A stretch of DNA of 14,917 bases. Source: an uncultured Desulfotignum sp. Lineage in GTDB: Bacteria > Desulfobacterota > Desulfobacteria > Desulfobacterales > Desulfobacteraceae. The number at the start of each line of letters is the position of its first letter. Within the stretch, counting starts at the first letter, position 1. The position numbers and the translations under genes are program-made. This document shows, in pieces, positions 7,102-13,800 of this stretch. The stretch spans positions 1 to 14,917 of the forward strand of contig CALGAJ010000350.1 of NCBI GenBank assembly GCA_937951975.1, written 5' to 3'. A model generated the notes under the pieces. The model saw only the letters and a list, made by a program, of their open reading frames with translations, was not told where the DNA came from and made no database searches.

Positions 7102-8032
7102 AGTATCCATTATCGGCGCCGGGAATGTGGGCGCCACCGCCGTGTATTACATTGCAGAAAAAAATCTGGCCGACATCGTGATGGTGGATGTGGTGGAGGG
7201 ACTTCCCCAGGCCAAGGCACTGGACTATCTTCACGCCGCGCCCATGAGAAACTACCAGGTACACATCCTGGGCACCAATGATTATCAAGACATCAAAGAT
7301 TCGGATGTGGTGATCCTCACGGCCGGGATTCCCCGGAAACCGGGCATGGACCGCATGGATTTAATGAAAATCAACGTGGATATCGCCAAGAAAGCAGCCC
7401 AGGCCATTGCCGAATACGCGCCCAATGCCGTGGTGGTGGTGGTGTCCAACCCATTGGATGTCATTGCCATGGCCACACTCCAGGAAACCGGGTTCGCCCT
7501 CAAGCGGGTCATGGGCATGGCCGGGGTTCTGGATGCCACCCGGTTCCGGTATTTTATCGCAGAAAAACTAAAGGTGTGGCCCGGGGATGTGATGGCCATG
7601 GTGCTGGGCGGCCATGGCGACACCATGGTGCCCTTGCCCCGGTACACCCGGGTAAACGGGATTCCGGTCACGGAACTGATTGCGCCGGAGGATCTTGAAA
7701 AACTGATCGATCGCACCCGCACCGGCGGGGGGGAGATCGTGTCCCTGCTCAAGCAGGGGTCCGCGTTTTACGCGCCCGGGGCTTCGGTCGCCAAGATGGT
7801 GGAAGCCATCATCAAAGATGAAAAACGGGTGGTGCCGGTGTCTGCTTATCTGAGGGGAGAATACGGATACCAGGATATATTTCTGGGGGTGCCTGTTTTG
7901 CTGGGAAAAAACGGGGTGGAAAAAATCCTGGAACTGCCCTTGGCCGAGGATGAAAAAACCGCGCTGGATGCATCGGCCAAAGCCGTCAAAGACGGGGTGG
8001 AAACCCTGCGGTCTTTTTTCTCTCCGGGATAA
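7094..8032 (+). CDS. mdh: Malate dehydrogenase, canonical LDH-like type
   Basis: NAD-dependent oxidation of malate to oxaloacetate in the citric acid cycle, cytoplasmic. The 312 residues are the normal length. GAGNVG (8-13) begins the Rossmann fold, and D32 in MVDV favours NAD. The active site is complete: R81 and R87 in PRKPGMDR, N119 in SNPLDV, D147 and R150 in LDATRFR, and H174 in GGHGDTMVPL. The arginine at 81 marks malate rather than lactate as substrate. The sequence is of the tetrameric LDH-like malate dehydrogenase group. It overlaps the divergent paralogue upstream by 8 bases, and the pair is probably transcribed from near 6157. The RelE-like gene converges on it 25 bases downstream. 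Confidence 0.96.
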   Translation: MPKVSIIGAGNVGATAVYYIAEKNLADIVMVDVVEGLPQAKALDYLHAAPMRNYQVHILGTNDYQDIKDSDVVILTAGIPRKPGMDRMDLMKINVDIAKKAAQAIAEYAPNAVVVVVSNPLDVIAMATLQETGFALKRVMGMAGVLDATRFRYFIAEKLKVWPGDVMAMVLGGHGDTMVPLPRYTRVNGIPVTELIAPEDLEKLIDRTRTGGGEIVSLLKQGSAFYAPGASVAKMVEAIIKDEKRVVPVSAYLRGEYGYQDIFLGVPVLLGKNGVEKILELPLAEDEKTALDASAKAVKDGVETLRSFFSPG

Positions 8033-8056
8033 GGCGGATCAACCATGGCCCTGTCT

Positions 8057-8084
8057 GCTAATCCAGCTCTTTTAGCTTTTTTTT
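8057..8084 (+). terminator. Candidate intrinsic terminator of the mdh pair
   Basis: GCTAA (8057-8061) can pair with TTAGC (8072-8076), followed directly by eight T (8077-8084). The stem is short with a 10-base loop, so it is weak, but the T run and its place 25 bases after the mdh stop fit. It overlaps the 3' end of the convergent RelE-like gene. Confidence 0.3.
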
Positions 8085-8417
8085 ATCTTTTTTGTGATAC
8101 AGATCGAAAAAGATCACGCTGTTGTTGGGGATGGGGCCGCAGTGCAGCCGCTTGTTTTCCTTGAGACACCGTTGGCACCAGTAATAAATGAGACGGTAGT
8201 CCCGGCGGCCCACATATTTTTTGAGCCGGCCGTGGTACACCCCTTTCATTTTCCCATCTGAGATGGACGGATCCACCAGGAGCCGGTCGATGGTTTTTCT
8301 GATGCGTTGATACCCTTTGGGATCCGCCTTCCGGACCTGGGCCAGTTTGCCTTCAAACTGATCCGTGGGATAATATTGACGGTTCATTGGAAACGCTGAA
8401 AAATTGATATTATTCAT
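8058..8417 (-). CDS. RelE/ParE-fold small protein with Cys/His insert, no antitoxin seen
   Basis: A 119-residue basic protein with the order of elements of the RelE/ParE toxin superfamily. It has an N-terminal helical hairpin (about 20-50, ending LLVDPS), a K-x-K-G turn (56-59), then KKYVGRRDYRLIYYW (66-80) matching the G-x-YR-hh-Y strand, and VIFFDLYHKKDKKKL at the end, matching the last strand and basic tail. Between the last two strands an insert carries C81-x-x-C84 and H92-C93, which could bind a metal. RelE-type toxins cleave mRNA on the ribosome, but activity here is unproven. No antitoxin-sized gene is adjacent: the gene starts 9 bases after the permease stop codon with GAAAGG as binding site, and converges on mdh. 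It could be a solitary or reassigned member of the fold. A later ATG at 8387 is possible but less well placed. Confidence 0.6.
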   Translation of the reverse strand: MNNINFSAFPMNRQYYPTDQFEGKLAQVRKADPKGYQRIRKTIDRLLVDPSISDGKMKGVYHGRLKKYVGRRDYRLIYYWCQRCLKENKRLHCGPIPNNSVIFFDLYHKKDKKKLKELD

Positions 8418-8426
8418 ATCGGCCTT

Positions 8427-9659
8427 TCATATAATGACAAACCATATCCATAAAATCAGCAAAGAAACCAGGGTCACAGGCACGCCTGCGGCAGCATGAC
8501 GCAGAAATGAAATCCGTATGCCGTGGATCGCTGCCTGTTCCACCACAATGAGGTTGGCAATGCTGCCCAAAAGAAACAGGTTGCCGGCAAACGTGCTGGA
8601 TACTGCCAGGGTATACCATTGAACCGGTTCGGCCGGATCCAGAAACGAGATCAAAAGCATGGCTGCCGGCACGTTGCTGAAAAAATTGCTCAACAGCGCG
8701 GACACACCGGTCAGAACCGGCAGACGGTCCAGGTGCATGCCCATATTATGCAGACGGGTCATGATCATTTCCAGGTACCCGGTGTCCGCCATTCCATGAA
8801 TAATGACAAAAAGGGCGCAAAACAGGGTAATCAGATGCCAGTCCACCAGCCCCATGATGTCCCGGGTTTTCATTTTACGGCTGCACAGCAGGACCCCGGC
8901 AATACAGATGGCGGAATATTCTCTGGGAATATCGGTAAAAAACAGGCTTATGAGGACCCCAACGGCAATCCCCCCTTTTGCCGTCTGCCACCGGTCAAAC
9001 AAAGGCCCGGAGACTTCCCGGCCATCCGACGGATCACCCACGGACACCCCCTGCCTTTCACACTGAAACTTTGTCCGGTATATCCACAGGATAATGACGT
9101 ATCCGGCAACCAGAGCCAGCAGCGTGGGAGGGGCGCACCAGAGAAAAAATGCCGTAAAATCCAGATATCCGGTCTGCCCGATGAGCATGTTCTGGGGATT
9201 GCCGATGATGGTGGCAGCGGATCCGATATTGCTGGAAACCGCCAGGCCGATCAGAAACGGCAGCGGGTCCAGTTTGGCTTTGACCAGGGAAACCGCCAGG
9301 ACCGGTGTGAATGCAAAACACACGATGTCATTGGCCAGCACTGCGGACAGCACCGCGCTCACCCCCATGAGAATTCCCAGAAAAATCCGGGGCCGGGCAT
9401 AAAAAGGAACGATCAGCAACGCCACCCGGGTGTAGAAACCACCCAGACGCAACTGGGCGGAAATGATCATCAATGAATAGAGCAGCAGAATGGTGGGCAA
9501 ATGAATCGCCTGCACCGCGCCCTCCAAGGTTACCACCCCGCACACCACCATGGCGATGGCACCCAGCAGGGCCACACCCACCCGGTCGATCACCAGACCG
9601 GGAATTTTACCCAGGGCGATACCCAGATAAGCCACACTGAATATGGCAGCCGCTAACAT
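8427..9659 (-). CDS. ArsB/NhaD/SLC13-type anion permease
   Basis: Integral inner-membrane transporter of the ion transporter superfamily, about 410 residues with ten or more hydrophobic segments in two similar halves. The first half has LANDIVCFAFTP (108-119) and the signature SNIGSAATIIGNPQN (143-157). The second has SNFFSNVPAAML (324-335) and STFAGNLFLLGSIAN (355-369). These re-entrant loops carry the substrate and ion sites in relatives such as ArsB and citrate or dicarboxylate carriers; the actual substrate cannot be read. No ars genes are nearby, so arsenite export is not favoured. I took the ATG at 9659 (MLAAAIF) rather than a TTG at 9722: the TTG would sit almost at the predicted transcription start, has no binding site, and would add a charged tail unlike the family. 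The RelE-like gene follows 9 bases downstream. Confidence 0.88.
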   Translation of the reverse strand: MLAAAIFSVAYLGIALGKIPGLVIDRVGVALLGAIAMVVCGVVTLEGAVQAIHLPTILLLYSLMIISAQLRLGGFYTRVALLIVPFYARPRIFLGILMGVSAVLSAVLANDIVCFAFTPVLAVSLVKAKLDPLPFLIGLAVSSNIGSAATIIGNPQNMLIGQTGYLDFTAFFLWCAPPTLLALVAGYVIILWIYRTKFQCERQGVSVGDPSDGREVSGPLFDRWQTAKGGIAVGVLISLFFTDIPREYSAICIAGVLLCSRKMKTRDIMGLVDWHLITLFCALFVIIHGMADTGYLEMIMTRLHNMGMHLDRLPVLTGVSALLSNFFSNVPAAMLLISFLDPAEPVQWYTLAVSSTFAGNLFLLGSIANLIVVEQAAIHGIRISFLRHAAAGVPVTLVSLLILWIWFVII

Positions 9660-9732
9660 ATGGACACGTTTTTTTTCCCGGTAAAACAGGATGGCATCAT
9701 GATTTTCACACCCAACCCTCAAAATGTCATAA

Positions 9733-9744
9733 CAACTATAGTTG
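9733..9744. repeat. Perfect 12-base palindrome over the permease -10
   Basis: CAACTATAGTTG is a perfect palindrome that covers the predicted -10 hexamer of the permease promoter. A dimeric regulator bound here would block RNA polymerase. An ATGTCA direct repeat flanks it at 9724-9729 and 9754-9759. Confidence 0.35.
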
Positions 9745-9761
9745 CCAAGGCATTATGTCAA
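9735..9761 (-). promoter_or_regulatory. Candidate promoter of the permease-RelE-like pair
   Basis: On the minus strand TTGACA (9756-9761) and TATAGT (9735-9740) are 15 bases apart. Both hexamers are good and the spacer is short. The expected transcription start near 9728 leaves about 70 bases before the ATG at 9659. The rest of the divergent gap (9660-9897) holds the promoter of the PEBP gene and no further gene. Confidence 0.4.
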
Positions 9762-9799
9762 GCGACAAATAGGATCATCTCAAAAGGAGCAATCCCCCA

Positions 9800-9828
9800 T
9801 TGACGAAGCAAGCGGATATGCATAAAAT
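9800..9828 (+). promoter_or_regulatory. Promoter of the PEBP-family gene
   Basis: TTGACG (9800-9805) and TAAAAT (9823-9828) are separated by 17 bases, the best sigma-70-type match in the window. Transcription would begin near 9835, about 63 bases before the ATG at 9898. Confidence 0.6.
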
Positions 9829-9897
9829 AAATGGAATAAAATGTCATGATGGATATCGTCAAATTGCTGACTTTTTTCAAACCCATGGGAGGTTATC

Positions 9898-10353
9898 ATG
9901 AAACTGACCAGTTCCGCATTCAAACCGGGAGAAAGGATTCCGTCCATTTACACGTGTGACGGTAACAATGTAAACCCGCCATTGGAGATCACCGGGGTTC
10001 CCCATGAAGCCGAAAGTCTGGTGCTGATCATGGATGATCCGGATGTTCCCAGACATCTGCGGGAAGACGGCATGTGGGATCACTGGGTGGTATTCAATAT
10101 ACCGCCGGATACCCGGATCATTGAAGAAAACACGGAGCCCGACGGCACACCCGGCATCGGCACCAACGGAAAAACCGGATATTTCGGGCCCTGCCCCCCG
10201 GACCGGGAGCACCGGTATTTCTTCAAGGTGTTCGCTTTGGACACCCGTCTGGATCTGCCTGAAAAAAGCACCAAAGCAGACGTGGAAAAAGCCCTGGCCG
10301 GTCATGTTCTGTTCCATGCCGAACTGATGGGCACTTATGAACGAAACAGCTAG
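9898..10353 (+). CDS. YbhB/YbcL family PEBP (Raf kinase inhibitor-like) protein
   Basis: A 151-residue soluble protein of the phosphatidylethanolamine-binding family, of normal length for the bacterial YbhB/YbcL branch. Ligand-pocket motifs are all present: DPDVP (residues 46-50), WDHWVVFNIPP (60-70), and GPCPPDREHRYFFKVFALD (about 98-116). No signal peptide is visible, so it should be cytoplasmic. The biochemical role of bacterial members is unsettled; no kinase target is implied. The ATG has GGGAGG at 9887-9892, five bases upstream, and a strong promoter at 9800-9828. It stands alone on its strand and shares the CTAG at 10350-10353 with the convergent gene's stop. Confidence 0.93.
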   Translation: MKLTSSAFKPGERIPSIYTCDGNNVNPPLEITGVPHEAESLVLIMDDPDVPRHLREDGMWDHWVVFNIPPDTRIIEENTEPDGTPGIGTNGKTGYFGPCPPDREHRYFFKVFALDTRLDLPEKSTKADVEKALAGHVLFHAELMGTYERNS

Positions 10354-10763
10354 GGTGAAAACCGCAGAAACGGCGTCGCTTCCTTATATTCACCACGTGT
10401 TTGTTTCTGGTCCGTTGAAAAATCGGATTCCGGCACCCATTGATACGCTTTGATATCCGTTGTATCGGAAAGAGGCAGAGAACAGCTTCTGGATTTGGGG
10501 AACGGCCCGTCAGAGGATTGAAACCAGGTCACGACCGCCTCTTCCGGGCTGTCGGCGATCTCGATGATATCTTCCACATACACAACCTGAATATGTTCAA
10601 AAAGGGGATCTTTGATATCTTCTTTGATGATCTGGATGCGCTGTTTAAAATTCTGAAGTGCCAGTTCCGGGGTTCCGGCCTTCACCAGGCAGGTAAAATA
10701 GCCATGTCGTTTTGTGCCGGACGGGGTGATCTCATCAAATGAAAAATGCCCTGAGTACAACAT
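10350..10763 (-). CDS. Unrecognised 137-residue protein
   Basis: I do not recognise this protein. It is soluble, acidic to neutral, with no signal peptide, membrane segment or CxxC pair. The N-terminal half alternates strand-like stretches (GYFTCLVKAG, HIQVVYVEDIIEI) with an amphipathic helix (TPELALQNFKQRIQIIKED), which suggests a small alpha/beta domain. The C-terminal third from about residue 85 is polar and probably flexible. The start is ATG at 10763, set by a perfect AGGAGG at 10770-10775 with a 6-base spacer; a TTG two codons earlier would touch that site. It converges on the PEBP gene with overlapping stop codons and diverges from the UbiB-type gene. The strong binding site and coding-like composition support a real gene. 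Confidence 0.7.
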   Translation of the reverse strand: MLYSGHFSFDEITPSGTKRHGYFTCLVKAGTPELALQNFKQRIQIIKEDIKDPLFEHIQVVYVEDIIEIADSPEEAVVTWFQSSDGPFPKSRSCSLPLSDTTDIKAYQWVPESDFSTDQKQTRGEYKEATPFLRFSP

Positions 10764-10769
10764 GTTCAA

Positions 10770-10775
10770 CCTCCT
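10770..10775 (-). promoter_or_regulatory. Ribosome binding site that decides the 137-aa gene start
   Basis: AGGAGG on the minus strand lies six bases before the ATG at 10761-10763. The 98-base divergent gap also holds a CAATT-GCA-AATTG inverted repeat (10837-10849); I see no convincing promoter hexamers for either gene. Confidence 0.65.
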
Positions 10776-10867
10776 TTCCTTGGTTGAAAACAGTTTAGAT
10801 CAAGTGCCCATGGAATAGCAACCCATATCGACAATCCAATTGCAAATTGCAAAAAGAAGACCCTTTT

Positions 10868-12523
10868 ATGGAATTCAAAACAATCACCCATCTGGCCCGG
10901 TTAAAGGACATGGCCATGATCATGGCCAGATTCGGGTTTGGTGACATGATTCAGCGCCTGGACCTGCCGGTGAAGCATCTGGTGCACAGCATCTCGCCTG
11001 AAACCGAAGCAGACACGGATGTGTACCAGCGCATCCGGCTGGCCATCGAGGAACTGGGCCCCACGTTTGTCAAGCTGGGGCAGATTCTGAGCATGCGGCC
11101 CGATATCCTGCCCGTGCCCATGATCCGGGAGCTGACAAAACTCCAGGATGCCGTGGGAACCATTCCTTTCGAAGAGATCCGGCAGGTGCTGGAACAGGAG
11201 TTTGACACCCCGCTGGAAGCGCTGTTTCGATCTTTTGACCCCGAACCGGTTGCCGCGGCATCCTTGTCCCAGGTGCACAAGGCCGTCCACCCGACCCTGA
11301 ACAGGGTGGTGGCGGTCAAGGTCCGGCGGCCGGGCATTGTCAAAACCGTTGAAACCGATCTGAGTATTCTGGAAGTTTTGGCTGAAAAAATTCACAGCAA
11401 CATTGAAAGCCTGCAGGCGTATGATCTTCCCGGTATTGTGGCGGCCAACCGCCGGACCCTGCTCAAGGAACTGGATTTTTCCAGGGAAGGCCGGTATATC
11501 CAGATTGCCAAATCAAAAATAGAAGCAGGCTCCGACATTGTCATTCCCGATGTGTTCATTGAATACAACACCCCCAAAGTTCTGGTTACGGCATTTATCA
11601 AGGGGACCAAAATCACACCCCAAATGAACCTGCCGGCAGAGGAACGAAAAACTCTGGCCGTGAGCGGGATGCAGTCTGCTGTGCTTCAGATCCTGGAACA
11701 CGGGTTCTATCATGCCGATCCCCATCCGGGCAATATGGTGATCACTGCGGATCATCGCTTGTGTCTCATGGACTGGGGCATGGTGGGCCGGCTCACGCCC
11801 GAGGAAAGAAATGATCTGCTGTTTTTCATCCGGGCCGCCGTGGACAAAGACAGCCGGAAACTGGCCCAGATGGTCTTGAGCATTGCAACGGCCCGCAAAA
11901 GCGTCAATGCCCGCCAACTGGAAAAAGACCTCATGGAGATCATGGATGTGTATCTGTCTCTGCCTTTGAAACAGATCCGGGTGGGATCGCTGCTGGAAGA
12001 CCTGGTCGGAGTGTTGAAATCCCATGCCCTGCGGCTGCCGCCGGACCTGTCCATCGTCATCAAGGCATTGATCACTGTGGAAGGCACCGCCCGGATGCTT
12101 GATCCGGAGCTGGATGTGATTTCAGAAGCAGAACCCCATGTGCGCCGGCTGGTGTCCCGGCAGTATTCCAAAGGCTATATCTGGCAGCGGCTGCGCAACA
12201 ATATCTTTGCCATGTGGGGACTGCAGCAGCACCTGCCCCAAACGGTATCCGCCATTCTCAAAAAAATTGAACATGATGACGTGACCATCGGATTTGATCA
12301 CAAGAATCTGAATTCACTGCAGAAAGCCCTGGAAAGCAGCTTCAACCGACTGACCCTGGGTATTGTTCTGGGCGCCATGATCATGGGATCCTCCATGATC
12401 ATCACCACGGGTATCGGACCGCTGCTTTTCGGGTATCCGGCCCTGGGCGTGACCGGATACCTGATCTCCGCGTTTCTGGGACTGTGGCTCATCATCACCA
12501 TTATCCGGGGCAAAGCGTATTGA
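10868..12523 (+). CDS. UbiB/ABC1 (AarF) family atypical kinase, membrane anchored
   Basis: A 551-residue member of the UbiB/ADCK family, linked to quinone biosynthesis or lipid homeostasis through an ATPase activity. Family features in order are the KxGQ motif K69-L-G-Q72, the alanine-rich loop AAAS (129-132), the ATP-contact lysine K151 in VAVKVRRPG, E201-L-D203, the catalytic HADPHPGN (282-289), and the metal-binding D302-W-G, where relatives mostly have DFG. Two hydrophobic helices near the C terminus (about 497-515 and 525-546) should anchor it in the inner membrane. A sulfate reducer would use menaquinone, so that is the likely pathway, by inference. I chose the ATG at 10868; a TTG at 10847 adds seven residues and has no better binding site (a weak AGAAG lies ahead of the ATG). 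It appears to be a single-gene unit. Confidence 0.93.
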   Translation: MEFKTITHLARLKDMAMIMARFGFGDMIQRLDLPVKHLVHSISPETEADTDVYQRIRLAIEELGPTFVKLGQILSMRPDILPVPMIRELTKLQDAVGTIPFEEIRQVLEQEFDTPLEALFRSFDPEPVAAASLSQVHKAVHPTLNRVVAVKVRRPGIVKTVETDLSILEVLAEKIHSNIESLQAYDLPGIVAANRRTLLKELDFSREGRYIQIAKSKIEAGSDIVIPDVFIEYNTPKVLVTAFIKGTKITPQMNLPAEERKTLAVSGMQSAVLQILEHGFYHADPHPGNMVITADHRLCLMDWGMVGRLTPEERNDLLFFIRAAVDKDSRKLAQMVLSIATARKSVNARQLEKDLMEIMDVYLSLPLKQIRVGSLLEDLVGVLKSHALRLPPDLSIVIKALITVEGTARMLDPELDVISEAEPHVRRLVSRQYSKGYIWQRLRNNIFAMWGLQQHLPQTVSAILKKIEHDDVTIGFDHKNLNSLQKALESSFNRLTLGIVLGAMIMGSSMIITTGIGPLLFGYPALGVTGYLISAFLGLWLIITIIRGKAY

Positions 12524-12531
12524 CTTGGTTC

Positions 12532-12547
12532 CGGTTTTGCCAAACCG
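12532..12547 (+). terminator. Small hairpin just after the UbiB-type gene
   Basis: CGGTTT (12532-12537) and AAACCG (12542-12547) form a perfect 6-base-pair stem with a 4-base loop, starting 9 bases after the stop codon. No T run follows, so termination without Rho is unlikely. The gap 12524-12671 otherwise holds only the pstS terminator. Confidence 0.25.
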
Positions 12548-12595
12548 CTCCCCATCCGGGGCACCGCACCGCTTTACCCGATACCGCTTTCAGAC

Positions 12596-12634
12596 AAAAA
12601 AACCTGGCAGAAGCGGATGGACCGCCTCTGCCAG
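12596..12634 (-). terminator. Intrinsic terminator of pstS
   Basis: Read on the minus strand, CTGGCAGA and TCTGCCAG (12604-12611 with 12627-12634) form a perfect 8-base-pair stem. It continues through one mismatch into GCGG/CCGC around a 5-base loop. Seven T on that strand (12596-12602) follow after one base. It lies 38 bases past the pstS stop and should end the pst transcript. Confidence 0.85.
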
Positions 12635-12671
12635 ACATTGAACCCTGTCAATAATCAATAAAAATGACTGA

Positions 12672-13724
12672 TTAGAAATCAGCGGCGGTCATGGGAGTCA
12701 GATTTTCCACCGCCTCACGGAATTTTTTTCTTTCCGCTTCCGGCATGGGGATCAGGCCCTTGTCCGTGAGATATCCTTCAGAGCCCCAGGCTTTCTCGCT
12801 GGTGAATTCGGCCAGAAATTCCCGGATACCGGGAATACTGTCCACATGGGCTTTTTTCACATAAAAATACAGGGGCCGGGAAACCGGATAGCTGCCGTCG
12901 GCAATGGCGTCAAATTCAGGTGCCACCCCGTCCACCAGAGATCCCTGGAGTTTGTCCGTATTCTGATCCAGAAAGGAGAACCCAAAAATGCCTAAGGCAT
13001 TGGGGTTGGTATCCAGTTTCTGGACGATGAGGTTGTCGTTTTCACCGGCCTCGATGTAGGCGCCGTCTTCACGGATGGTGTGGCACAGCGATTTGTAAGC
13101 TTTTTTGTCCTGGCCTTTCAGATCCGCGATCCAGGCAAAGGTTTTGGCACCGCCTTCCATGGCCAGTTCCACAAACGCATCCCGGGTTCCGGAAGTGGGA
13201 GGGGGACCCAGCACTTCGATCTTGATGTCCGGAAGATCCGGGTTGACGTCTTTCCATGTTTTGTTGGGATTGGGAACCGTTTTTCCGGCCTCGTTTCCAG
13301 CGGGCACATCCTTGGCCAGGGCCAGGAAGATGTCCTTGCGGCTCAGCTCGAACCGCGGGGCCTTGCTGGAGTTGGAAATGACGATGCCGTCATACCCGAT
13401 TTTCACCTCGATGATTTCGGTCACCCCATTGGCGGCCGCTGCTTCAAATTCCGATTTTTTGATCCGCCGGGACGAATTGGTGATATCCGGGTATTCAACC
13501 CCGACACCGGCACCGAACAGTTTGTGTCCCCCGCCGGAACCCGTGGATTCGATGGTCGGGGTTTTGAACCCGGTGATTTTACCGAAATTTTCCGCCACTA
13601 CCGTGGCAAACGGATACACCGTGGACGATCCCACAATCGAGATGTAATCCCGGGATGCGGCTCCTGCATTTCCCAGCCCCAAACAAAATACCAGGGCCAG
13701 ACCTGCAATCAATACCTTTTTCAT
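12672..13724 (-). CDS. pstS: Phosphate ABC transporter substrate-binding protein
   Basis: Periplasmic phosphate receptor of the PstSCAB importer. The 350 residues begin with a signal peptide: KK, a hydrophobic stretch to about residue 18, and probable cleavage after NAGAA (near 23). Phosphate-site motifs follow: GSSTVYP (32-38), STGSGGG (60-66), NSSRRIK (83-89) and PTSGTRDAF (176-184). REDGAYIEAGENDNLI and DYPVSRPLYFYVKK-like stretches are typical of the PstS type found with DUF3333 PstA proteins. I chose the ATG at 13724 because GGAG lies seven bases upstream and the signal peptide then starts correctly; an upstream start at 13757 would add eleven residues ahead of it. It follows pstA by 76 bases and is closed by a terminator, so pstS is last in this transcript rather than first as is usual. 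A separate promoter in the 76-base gap is not evident. Confidence 0.93.
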   Translation of the reverse strand: MKKVLIAGLALVFCLGLGNAGAASRDYISIVGSSTVYPFATVVAENFGKITGFKTPTIESTGSGGGHKLFGAGVGVEYPDITNSSRRIKKSEFEAAAANGVTEIIEVKIGYDGIVISNSSKAPRFELSRKDIFLALAKDVPAGNEAGKTVPNPNKTWKDVNPDLPDIKIEVLGPPPTSGTRDAFVELAMEGGAKTFAWIADLKGQDKKAYKSLCHTIREDGAYIEAGENDNLIVQKLDTNPNALGIFGFSFLDQNTDKLQGSLVDGVAPEFDAIADGSYPVSRPLYFYVKKAHVDSIPGIREFLAEFTSEKAWGSEGYLTDKGLIPMPEAERKKFREAVENLTPMTAADF

Positions 13725-13800
13725 TGGACTTCTCCTTCTTGTTTTAATGATTGACACACATTTATTAAGTTGATACTGCTTCCCGCTTTATACCAATTGC

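Noticed and set aside
8523..9476. 317-codon open frame on the plus strand
   Set aside because: Antisense to the permease, whose signature loops are clear; the translation is a Gln/His/Gly-rich shadow with no ribosome binding site.
9660..9722. TTG start giving a 431-residue permease
   Set aside because: No binding site, almost at the predicted transcription start, and it adds a charged tail unlike relatives that begin MLAAAIF-like.
10837..10849. CAATT-GCA-AATTG inverted repeat ahead of the UbiB-type gene
   Set aside because: Short, AT-rich and not tied to clear promoter hexamers; mentioned with the intergenic gap but not claimed as an operator.
13725..13800. Pho box or separate pstS promoter in the pstA-pstS gap
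   Set aside because: Only one TGTCA half-site is present and no -35/-10 pair with fitting spacing could be seen.
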